Positions 1-8,489 of a DNA stretch of 64,000 nucleotides are shown piece by piece. The notes beneath the pieces are model-generated. The model searched no databases and had not been told where the DNA came from. It saw only the letters and a program-made list of their open reading frames with translations. Each line of letters begins with the position of its first letter. The stretch's first letter is position 1. Source of the DNA: Pseudanabaena sp. UWO311 (GTDB lineage: Bacteria > Cyanobacteriota > Cyanobacteriia > Pseudanabaenales > Pseudanabaenaceae). Where the stretch lies: NCBI RefSeq assembly GCF_006937785.1, contig NZ_SJEE01000019.1, positions 1-64,000 of the forward strand, given 5' to 3'. Position numbers and translations under genes: made by a program.

Positions 1-179
1 GTGAACCGTAAAATTTCAACATCTCCGTCTCAAGTTCTTCGCTGTAATAACCCAAAATTATTCCTTTTCTTTCTTTATCTGAGATTATCCTAATTTGCAC
101 AAGTTATTTGTTTTTCATTCCTTAGTACATCTATTTCTTTCTAGTTGAAGAAATAGCCACCATGCTAAACTAAACCGCT

Positions 180-1100
180 ATGCGAACGGACACGTTATTT
201 TTCCAACTATTCCAATCCTTCCACACGTTACTATTCGAGCTAATCGATCACCCTATTTCAGAAGCCGAAGGATACAAATTTAGTTCAGTCGAGATCAAAG
301 AAAAAGCATTTCGATTTGATGGCATCTTCATGCCCGAAACTAAAGACAAACCAATATTCTTAGCAGAAGTCCAATTTCAACCCAAAGAAAACTTTTACTC
401 CGAATTCCTAGCCGAAATATTCCTGTATCTCAACCAATATCGCCCCATCCAAGACTGGCAAGCCGTAGCCATATTCGCCAGACACAACTGCGAGCCAGCA
501 CCCGATAAGTTTTCTCAAGAACTAATCGCATTAGGACGAATTAAGCGCGTATATCTAGAAGACCTAAGACAAGAGACAGATTCACATGGTATCGAAATTA
601 TTCAGCTAATCTTAGCATCAGAGAAGAAAGCCCCAAAACTAGCCAGAAAACTAGCTGAAAAAGTTGAGCAAGAAGCCAATACCGAACTGAGGGATAACAT
701 AGTAGAATTTATAGAAGCAGTATTGGTATACAAATTCCCAAAACTAAGTCGTCAAGAGGTTGAAGCCATGTTTACACATAGCGATCTAAAGAAAACCCGC
801 GTTTATCAAGATGCAGTGCTAGAGGGCAAACAAGAGGGTTTACAAATTGGCAAACAAGAGGGTTTACAAATTGGCAAACAAGAGGGTTTACAAATTGGCG
901 AACAACGCGGTTTAGTGAAAGGTCAGTCTGCAATGCTACAACGCCAACTAACCCGAAAATTAGGCAAAATATCTCCAAGCATAAAATCTAAGATTTCTAA
1001 ATTATCTGTCGCACAGCTAGAAGATTTAGCCGAAGCAATCTTTGACTTTCAAACTTCTGCTGATTTGAACGCTTGGGTAAAAAAACATTTGGCACGTTGA
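180..1100 (+). CDS. DUF2887 / Rpn-family (PD-(D/E)XK-like) putative nuclease/transposase protein
   Basis: N-terminus MRTDTLFFQLFQSFHTLLFELI..., FLAEVQFQP core and QxGxxxG C-terminal repeats, typical of cyanobacterial DUF2887 proteins. Confidence 0.8.
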   Translation: MRTDTLFFQLFQSFHTLLFELIDHPISEAEGYKFSSVEIKEKAFRFDGIFMPETKDKPIFLAEVQFQPKENFYSEFLAEIFLYLNQYRPIQDWQAVAIFARHNCEPAPDKFSQELIALGRIKRVYLEDLRQETDSHGIEIIQLILASEKKAPKLARKLAEKVEQEANTELRDNIVEFIEAVLVYKFPKLSRQEVEAMFTHSDLKKTRVYQDAVLEGKQEGLQIGKQEGLQIGKQEGLQIGEQRGLVKGQSAMLQRQLTRKLGKISPSIKSKISKLSVAQLEDLAEAIFDFQTSADLNAWVKKHLAR

Positions 1101-1170
1101 TTGAAGATATAGCATTGCAAATTTCAATCTTTGATGGATAGCTTGGATATCAACTTAAACACTGTGCGAA

Positions 1171-1338
1171 AAAAGAGATCTGGGCTTTAAGTTAGAACCT
1201 CGTCGTTGGGATATAGAACGTACTTTTGCTCGTCTTGGTAAGCAGCGGAGCTTGAATAAAGATTATGTCTTCCTGAACTTAAGTGAAGCTTTTGTTCATT
1301 GGGTCAGGATTGCGCTCATGCTCAAAGAGGCTTTGTAA
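1171..1338 (+). pseudogene. C-terminal remnant of an IS5-family-like transposase
   Basis: Frame 1183-1338 reads GFKLEPRRWDIERTFARLGKQRSLNKDYVFLNLSEAFVHWVRIALMLKEAL*; no N-terminal part present. Confidence 0.75.
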
Positions 1339-1373
1339 AAGTTGTTAAATAGCATGCGTTCTACAACTAGTTT

Positions 1374-2876
1374 TTAAAAATCAAAATAGATAAAGGGGAG
1401 TTTCTTGTCGGGGCTGAGGATGCTGACTAGAAAAAGGCTGACGGGAACTAGAAATAATTTCACTTGCCAGTTTAGCTGCCACTTGGCGCGATCGCAACGA
1501 TAGGCAACTAGAGAACACATGCATAGACCAAATAGTAATAACGCAATCTGTCCTGCCGTAATACCGAGAGATTCTACATAGATTTTTACACCGAACTGAG
1601 GATCGCTCTCGTAGCCCCAGAGTCTTTGCAAAAACATATTTGTATCAACTAAATTAGGTAATCGGAACGGAATCCAGCCGATAAATACTACCAACTGGGT
1701 GATTGCAACTGCCAAGAGTCTCATTGGCAAAGGCTTCCAGATTTTATGCAAATCTTCAAATACCCTGCAAACTTCCATCCAGAGGCGATGAGCCACCAGC
1801 GCCGCACCATGCCAGACACCCCAAATAATGAAGCCCCAGTTTGCACCATGCCAAATTCCGACTACAAGCATGATGATCATCAAATTTAGGCAAGTCCGCC
1901 AAAGCCCACCCCTAGAACCCCCCAAAGGAATATACAGATAATTTCGCATCCATGCGCCGAGGGTCATGTGCCAACGCCGCCAAAAGTCGGAAATGCTTGC
2001 TGAGAAATAGGGGAAATCGAAATTTTGAGGCAACTTGAAACCTAATAACAAAGCGCTACCTCTAGCCATATCGATATAGCCGCTAAAGTCACAATAAATT
2101 TGAATGCCATAGGCAAATAGAGCCAACCATAGATCGATACTGCCTGCGCGTTCAGTATTCCGAAAACTAAGATCAACTAGTCGGGCAAGATTGTCTGCAA
2201 TGATCCCTTTTTTGACGGCTCCACAAGCAAATAACCATACACCTTCAGCAATATCTGGTAAAACGGGACGCGATCGCGTGATTAGTTGTGGTGCAAATTC
2301 TTGATAGCGGGTAATGGGACCAGATAGTAGTTTGGCAAAAAATAACTTATAAGCTGCAAAATTTAGAAAATCCTTGGCGGGACTATTACCGCGATAGGTA
2401 TCAACTAAGTAAGCAATTAACTCAAACACAAAAAAGCTGAGCGTGATCGGCGGTACGATGTTTGCCTTCGCCCAGATCGCTAGCGAACTCCCCACTGGCA
2501 AACCCGTAATATTGCCGATCGCCGTTGCGACGAAAGGAATATATTTAAACCCAAATAGCAGTAGCACATCAAAAAATATCCCCACAAAAAGCAGCCACTG
2601 CTTCAGGAATTTGTCGCCTTTGCGAATTTCTCCTCCCAACCAAAAATTAATTGCCAACATCACTAACAACAGCCAAACATATTGCCTCTGAATAAATGAG
2701 TAAAACAGTAAGCTTGCTGTCAAAATAATTAACAAGCGTGCTTGCACATTTGGTAAGAGCCAATAAATAACTGTAACGATGAGCAGGAATAAAGCATAAT
2801 CAAGGGACAAAAAGTCCATTTTTACGCTACTCAAATAATTCAAAAACTGGGAAAAATTGAAGACCAGAAAATCCAT
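1374..2876 (-). CDS. MBOAT family O-acyltransferase (AlgI-like); likely start at the internal Met near 2819
   Basis: Multi-TM protein with DFSGYIDMARGSALLLGF and ISDFWRRWHMTLGAWMRNYLYIPLGG...GIWHGANWGF MBOAT signatures. Confidence 0.9.
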   Translation of the reverse strand: MDFLVFNFSQFLNYLSSVKMDFLSLDYALFLLIVTVIYWLLPNVQARLLIILTASLLFYSFIQRQYVWLLLVMLAINFWLGGEIRKGDKFLKQWLLFVGIFFDVLLLFGFKYIPFVATAIGNITGLPVGSSLAIWAKANIVPPITLSFFVFELIAYLVDTYRGNSPAKDFLNFAAYKLFFAKLLSGPITRYQEFAPQLITRSRPVLPDIAEGVWLFACGAVKKGIIADNLARLVDLSFRNTERAGSIDLWLALFAYGIQIYCDFSGYIDMARGSALLLGFKLPQNFDFPYFSASISDFWRRWHMTLGAWMRNYLYIPLGGSRGGLWRTCLNLMIIMLVVGIWHGANWGFIIWGVWHGAALVAHRLWMEVCRVFEDLHKIWKPLPMRLLAVAITQLVVFIGWIPFRLPNLVDTNMFLQRLWGYESDPQFGVKIYVESLGITAGQIALLLFGLCMCSLVAYRCDRAKWQLNWQVKLFLVPVSLFLVSILSPDKKLPFIYFDF

Positions 2877-2878
2877 TG

Positions 2879-3241
2879 TTAGGAGACTACTTCAGGTTCA
2901 GGTAGGTTCAGCAGCGCCGATGGATCGTGAAGTGAGTCATCATCAATATGTTTGATGGGAACCCAGTCAGGTAAAGCGCAGCTAGCTTCTTCTACCTGTA
3001 ATTGGACACAGGGAATTGTATCCGAAAGTATGGAGCTTGCCATCATACCTGTATGAATCTCAACATGTGCCGAGGCGATCGCCTCAAATATAAGATTTTG
3101 CCCAGGGAATACAACCCGCTCGAAATACCATAGAGGGACATCGGTAATCCGAGCTATTTGGATTTTGCTGGTTGCATTTACATAAGAGCAGACAATCTTT
3201 TTGTCGTGCAAATCAGCAGGTAAAGGATCAAATATGGACAT
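2879..3241 (-). CDS. DUF1830 domain-containing cyanobacterial protein
   Basis: CSYVNATSKIQIARITDVPLWYFERVVFPGQNLIFEA...GMMAS pattern. Confidence 0.8.
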   Translation of the reverse strand: MSIFDPLPADLHDKKIVCSYVNATSKIQIARITDVPLWYFERVVFPGQNLIFEAIASAHVEIHTGMMASSILSDTIPCVQLQVEEASCALPDWVPIKHIDDDSLHDPSALLNLPEPEVVS

Positions 3242-3666
3242 AGTATTTTTTATATAAAGTTATTTAAGCAAAAATTAACAAGATTTTTTGGACATTAAAC
3301 CAGCGTTAGTTAGTCATTAACCCAAAAATATTCCTAATTAAATCAAATAAACCCTGCCGATATATTTGGAATGAACAAGAATACTAATCTCGCCATTTTG
3401 CCCGTACATAAAGCTAACACTCAAGACCAACTAGCGATTGTAAACACTACTACCAACTATCAATTCAGCGATCGCCAATTTGATCCCTGTTTGATCCCCG
3501 ATTTATCGATCCCCATGATTACCTAACTGGTGAGAAAGTGAATATAATTAAGATATGTAAAGACTTAGGGGTAAATAACCATCAATTCACACAAATGAAA
3601 ATTGTGGTAAAAGCCCCAAAAATAATAAAAACAATAATAAATAATTTAGATCAAAGATAAAATTCT

Positions 3667-5289
3667 ATGTCTACTACTGATTTCATAAAAGATCCCCAAG
3701 ATTTAGCTAGTGACATATCTGGTGTAGCCTTAGGCTGCGATCGCATTCTTTACATCCGCCTACCATGCAACCCGATTTTTCCGATTGGCGTAGTTTATTT
3801 ATCAGATCACATTCATAAGGTTGCGCCGCATGTGCAACAAAATATTTTTGATTTAGGCACTGTGCCACCCCTTGATTTTTATGCAGCTCTGGATCGGGCG
3901 ATCAATAAGTTTCAGCCAAATTTATTAGTATTTTCTTGGAGAGATATTCAGATTTATGCTCCAGTAGGTGGGCGAGGTGGCAATCCCCTGCAAAATGCGT
4001 TTGAGTTTTACTATGCCAAAAATCCTTTTAAGAAATTTCGTGGTGCTATCAATGGACTACGACTATTTACGGCTTATTACACTGAGCTTTGGCGCAACTC
4101 AAATTTAATCAAGCGAGGCTTAAGTCGAGCTAGAAGATATCATCCTGAAGCCAGAGCCGTAATTGGTGGTGGCGCGGTCAGTGTTTTTTATGAACAGTTA
4201 GGGAACGTGTTACCCAAAGGAACAATTATTTCTGTTGGCGAGGGTGAATCTTTATTAGAGCGTTTGGTGCAAGGACGTGAAATCGAAGGCGATCGCTGCT
4301 ATGTGGTCGGAGAAACTAAGCCTCGCGCCAGATTAATCCATGAGCAACCCGCACCGATTGAAAAAAGTGCTTGCAATTACGAATATATTGAATCGATTTG
4401 GGAAGATTTTAATTACTACTTCCGCGATCGCGACTTTTATATCGGTGTGCAAACTAAGCGAGGCTGTCCGCACAACTGTTGTTATTGCATTTATACGGTA
4501 ATTGAAGGTAAGCAAGTTCGCATCAATCCCACCGATGAAGTAATCAAGGAAATGCGCCAACTTTACGATCGCGGCGTTCGTAATTTCTGGTTCACCGATG
4601 CTCAGTTTATTCCTGCGAAAAAATTCATTGATGATGCTGTAGAACTTCTCGAAAAAGTCAAAGCATCAGGCATGACTGATATTCATTGGGCAGCCTATAT
4701 CCGTGCTGACAATCTCACGCCTTATCTCTGTCAGTTAATGGTAGAGACAGGTATGAGCTATTTCGAAATTGGTATTACTAGCGGCTCTCAAGAACTTGTT
4801 CGGAAAATGCGAATGGGCTACAACCTCAAGTCGGTATTACAAAACTGCCGCGATCTCAGAGCCGCAGGTTTTAATGAATTAGTTTCCGTTAACTATTCTT
4901 TTAATGTGATCGATGAGACTCTAGAAACAGTACGTCAGACGATCGCCTATCACCGAGAATTGGAAGCTATTTTCGGTGCGGATAAAGTGGAACCTGCGAT
5001 CTTCTTCATTGGGTTACAACCACATACACATTTGGAAGATTATGCTTTCAAAAATAACATTCTCAAGAAAGGCTATAACCCAATGAGTATGATGCCTTGG
5101 ACTGCCAAGAAGTTACTTTGGAATCCTGAGCCTCTAGGTTCATTCTTTGGGGAAGTATGTCTAGAAGCATGGAAGCGCGATGATGACGACTTCGGGCGGA
5201 CGGTAATGGATATTCTCGAAGAGCGCCTTGGACGCGCACCATTGGAAGAAGCTCTCGCTGCGCCGATGAAAGAACTAGTAAATGCTTAA
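3667..5289 (+). CDS. B12-binding/radical SAM protein ('photosystem II high light acclimation radical SAM protein' family)
   Basis: KRGCPHNCCYCIY CxxxCxxC motif; N-terminal cobalamin-binding-like region; 540 aa. Confidence 0.8.
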   Translation: MSTTDFIKDPQDLASDISGVALGCDRILYIRLPCNPIFPIGVVYLSDHIHKVAPHVQQNIFDLGTVPPLDFYAALDRAINKFQPNLLVFSWRDIQIYAPVGGRGGNPLQNAFEFYYAKNPFKKFRGAINGLRLFTAYYTELWRNSNLIKRGLSRARRYHPEARAVIGGGAVSVFYEQLGNVLPKGTIISVGEGESLLERLVQGREIEGDRCYVVGETKPRARLIHEQPAPIEKSACNYEYIESIWEDFNYYFRDRDFYIGVQTKRGCPHNCCYCIYTVIEGKQVRINPTDEVIKEMRQLYDRGVRNFWFTDAQFIPAKKFIDDAVELLEKVKASGMTDIHWAAYIRADNLTPYLCQLMVETGMSYFEIGITSGSQELVRKMRMGYNLKSVLQNCRDLRAAGFNELVSVNYSFNVIDETLETVRQTIAYHRELEAIFGADKVEPAIFFIGLQPHTHLEDYAFKNNILKKGYNPMSMMPWTAKKLLWNPEPLGSFFGEVCLEAWKRDDDDFGRTVMDILEERLGRAPLEEALAAPMKELVNA

Positions 5290-5297
5290 TTAAAGCA

Positions 5298-5322
5298 AGA
5301 GGTGGCGCGTAGCGCCACCTCT
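5298..5322. terminator. Palindromic hairpin agaggtggcgc-gta-gcgccacctct
   Basis: Perfect inverted repeat just downstream of the radical SAM CDS. Confidence 0.6.
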
Positions 5323-5368
5323 CCCGTTTCGGGTTTATAATATGTAATCAGCGAATGGAATAACATTT

Positions 5369-5950
5369 ATGGTTCAAGCCGCGATTCCCCAAGTCAAGTA
5401 TCTATCCTACGAAGAATACTATGCCTATGATGACGGCAGTGATACTCGCTATGAGCTAGAGGATGGAGAATTAGTTGCAATGCCCCCAGAATCAATTTTT
5501 AACTCTGATGTATCAATGCGACTATTGTTCGCATTAGGTAAATTTATTCCTGCCCATTTATTGAGATATAAAGAAGTCTCGATTGAGGTAAGTGGTCGTA
5601 GAGCTAAGGTCAGAATACCTGATCTGATAATTTTGGGCGAAGAATGTCGGATAGCTTTAGAGATGACGAAGAGAGGAACAATTACCCATGATATGCCACC
5701 GCCATTGGTGGTAATTGAGGTCGTATCTGCTGGACATGAGAATGAATCAAGGGACTATCGCTTTAAGCGCTCTGAATATGCAGCGAGAGGGATTGCTGAG
5801 TATTGGATAGTCGATCCTGTGCGTAGTCAGATTACGCTGCTATCTTGGGTTGAAGGCTTTTATGAAGAAGCTATTTATACAGGTGATGTAGTGATTAAAA
5901 GTGGCGTAATTCCAGAAATTGAGATTGATTTGAGAGATATTCTGGGTTAA
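5369..5950 (+). CDS. Uma2 family endonuclease (DUF820)
   Basis: LSYEEYYAYDDGSDTRYELEDGELVAMPP...PDLIIL...VIEVVSAGHENESRDYRFKRSEYAARGIAEYWIVDP. Confidence 0.9.
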   Translation: MVQAAIPQVKYLSYEEYYAYDDGSDTRYELEDGELVAMPPESIFNSDVSMRLLFALGKFIPAHLLRYKEVSIEVSGRRAKVRIPDLIILGEECRIALEMTKRGTITHDMPPPLVVIEVVSAGHENESRDYRFKRSEYAARGIAEYWIVDPVRSQITLLSWVEGFYEEAIYTGDVVIKSGVIPEIEIDLRDILG

Positions 5951-5957
5951 CTTTTTC

Positions 5958-7136
5958 ATGCAGGATTATCCACAACAGGTGCGCGATCGCCTAATCAATT
6001 ATCGCAATTTATTCCAAAAAGAATTAACAGAATCTGAGCTAGTAGAAATATTAGGTCTTGAAGAGAAACTTGATAAAAGCGCGATCGCGATCGCAGTTTT
6101 TGGCATGGTATCGCGGGGAAAGTCATCATTAATTAATGCTTTACTGGGACAGAAGCTAAGCGAGACGGGCGCTACTCATGGCACAACTAAAGATGTTGCA
6201 GTGTATGCGTGGGATGCTGGTGGAAAAATTCAACTGCGATTAATGGATACACAGGGGATTGATGAGATTGGTGGCGAAATAAGAGGAGAACTTGCCTTGG
6301 AATCAGCTAAACAAGCTGATTTAATTTTGTTTGTAATTGCTGGAGATATGACGCGGTTAGAACAAGAAGCGATCGCTAATCTACAAAAATACTATAAGCC
6401 GATTTTGTTGATTTTTAATAAAACCGATCTTTATCCTGAGTGCGATCGCGATGCCATTCATCAGGCGTTACAAAATATAGACATGCAGAAGCTGATCTCA
6501 CCGCAAGAGATTGTCTTGACATCAGCAGAGCCGAAGCCTTTTAAGGTAAGGCTCCAATATAGTGATGGGCGCGATAGTCAAGAAGTTTGGGAACAGCCGA
6601 AGCCTAACATCCAATCTTTAAAAGAGCGAATTCTAGATTTGCTGAATACTGAAGGGAAAGAATTGTTAGCGGTGAATGTATTGCGATCGCTATTAGAAAT
6701 CCAAAATGCAGTCACGCAAAGACATATCCAAAAATTACAAGCATCAACTACGATCGCAGCTTTGGTCTTTATATCGGAGGTGATCGGAATGTTGATATCA
6801 CCATTGCGATGGGTCGATGGCTTGATTAGTGGTATTTCTACTGGTCTATTCGTGAGCTGGGCGATCGGCAAATATCCGAGTCAGAAGAAGTATTTATGGT
6901 TAATAGTAGTTTTAGCGATCGCTGTTTTTGTTGGAGCTTCAGGGCTCAATAATGAAGTTGCTCGCTATATTCAAATTGTTGGGGCGGGATTGAGTTTATT
7001 GTTGCTATTTAGGAGCCTCATCGCTGATATCGATCAAAGTCAAGCTTCTGGAAAGCTTGGTGCAAAAACATTAATCACCGAAATTATTCGAGATGTCCCC
7101 GAATGCTCGATATTAAAAAGATTTCAGAACATTTAG
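5958..7136 (+). CDS. Membrane-associated GTP-binding protein (Era/dynamin-like GTPase)
   Basis: G1 GMVSRGKSSLINALLG, G3 DTQGI, G4 NKTD; C-terminal TM segments. Confidence 0.8.
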   Translation: MQDYPQQVRDRLINYRNLFQKELTESELVEILGLEEKLDKSAIAIAVFGMVSRGKSSLINALLGQKLSETGATHGTTKDVAVYAWDAGGKIQLRLMDTQGIDEIGGEIRGELALESAKQADLILFVIAGDMTRLEQEAIANLQKYYKPILLIFNKTDLYPECDRDAIHQALQNIDMQKLISPQEIVLTSAEPKPFKVRLQYSDGRDSQEVWEQPKPNIQSLKERILDLLNTEGKELLAVNVLRSLLEIQNAVTQRHIQKLQASTTIAALVFISEVIGMLISPLRWVDGLISGISTGLFVSWAIGKYPSQKKYLWLIVVLAIAVFVGASGLNNEVARYIQIVGAGLSLLLLFRSLIADIDQSQASGKLGAKTLITEIIRDVPECSILKRFQNI

Positions 7137-7169
7137 AGATAAAAATAGGGATTTGCCCTGTTTTTATCT

Positions 7170-8474
7170 CTAAATGTTCCAATCACGCCGAAAAGCAAAC
7201 CAGCTCTTGAATTTCGCTTGCTGGCGACAATCACGATGGAGTTTTTCCCATTGCTCTGTAATCTGTAACTCTTGTAAAACGGCGATATTTTGGATTTTGA
7301 CTTTTCCTTGCATGGCGATCGCGATCGCCTCGATCACGAACTTGGCGCGATCGCCAAACATACTTGCACCAAGAATTTGCCCTTTATAGTTACAAATGAT
7401 TTTGCATAAGCTATTCTCTGTAGAGCTTTCTAAAATATACAGAGCTTGCCCATACTTTTGTTTTGCCAATAGTTCAGTCATGCCAACCTGAGCGACGGTT
7501 GGCATTGTTGATACATTGATCATCTTCGGACCTTGAGGAATAGATACTGATCGCCAAAAATCAGTTTGCAAGGTTTGTTTCACAATCTTGGCAATATCTC
7601 GATCACCATGACATTGATAAATATGGCGATCGCTAGGAAAGTAAAACTCTTTTGGCGCTAAGGGTATTAAAAGGCGATCGCATTCTATCGTTTGGTTATC
7701 TATCCAAATCTTTGTGCGGCTATGCTCAGCCTGGCTTACCGCAGTCGTTTGGGTGTTGGTATAAATCTCAATCCCTTCAGCTTCTAGTTGAGCTTGCAAA
7801 GTACGGGCGATCGCCACATCTACGTTTGGTAGAATATGATTACGGTCAGTGATTAAGCTTGTATTTACACCCAGAAAATTTATGGCTTGCGCGATCGCAC
7901 AAGCATAGGAATCATCACCTAGAACAGCGATCGAGTGAGGTAGATCTTCTAAATTTAGGAGCTGATGTGCGGTTAAGTAATTATGTTCAGCAAGCCCAAA
8001 GATTTTCCGATGTGGTGTGATGTCATGGGCGATCGCGTAGGTGCGTGAACTGAGTCTGCGATGAGAAAATGCTCTAGATCTTTCTGTGAGGGCATTTTCG
8101 CTAACTTCTAAAACATGAGAATTTTGGATTTTACCTTGAAATTTACATTCCCCAATAATTACATCAACCCCATTTTTTTGCAGTATTTCTAACCTTTCTT
8201 CCTGCCAAAAATTATCACGAATTGAGGATATCCGATTATTAAAAAGGTGCAAACGCTCAGATTTAGGGCGATCTCTGATCATATTTTGCAATAACAGTAA
8301 AATATAATCAATCTGGACAATGTTTAGATAAGCATCTTTGACTTGATGCTCCAAGACCCAAGCTACTCTGGCTCCACGTTGAGCCGCAAGGCTAACTAAT
8401 TTATAAGCATGAGCGCTCATGCCAATCACAACGAGGTCATAATCGACCGACATTCTAGACAAGCTCTTAATCAA
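7170..8474 (-). CDS. FAD/NAD(P)-dependent pyridine nucleotide-disulfide oxidoreductase-like protein
   Basis: N-terminal DYDLVVIGMSAHAYKLVSLAAQRGARVAWVLE dinucleotide fold; second fold SIAVLGDDSYACAIAQAINFLGVN; dimerisation-like C-terminus. Confidence 0.7.
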   Translation of the reverse strand: MIKSLSRMSVDYDLVVIGMSAHAYKLVSLAAQRGARVAWVLEHQVKDAYLNIVQIDYILLLLQNMIRDRPKSERLHLFNNRISSIRDNFWQEERLEILQKNGVDVIIGECKFQGKIQNSHVLEVSENALTERSRAFSHRRLSSRTYAIAHDITPHRKIFGLAEHNYLTAHQLLNLEDLPHSIAVLGDDSYACAIAQAINFLGVNTSLITDRNHILPNVDVAIARTLQAQLEAEGIEIYTNTQTTAVSQAEHSRTKIWIDNQTIECDRLLIPLAPKEFYFPSDRHIYQCHGDRDIAKIVKQTLQTDFWRSVSIPQGPKMINVSTMPTVAQVGMTELLAKQKYGQALYILESSTENSLCKIICNYKGQILGASMFGDRAKFVIEAIAIAMQGKVKIQNIAVLQELQITEQWEKLHRDCRQQAKFKSWFAFRRDWNI

Positions 8475-8489
8475 TTAACGACTAAACCA

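Noticed and set aside
772-978. Antisense ORF with repeated QFVNPLVC units
   Set aside because: Shadow of the in-frame repeats in the plus-strand DUF2887 gene; no independent coding evidence.
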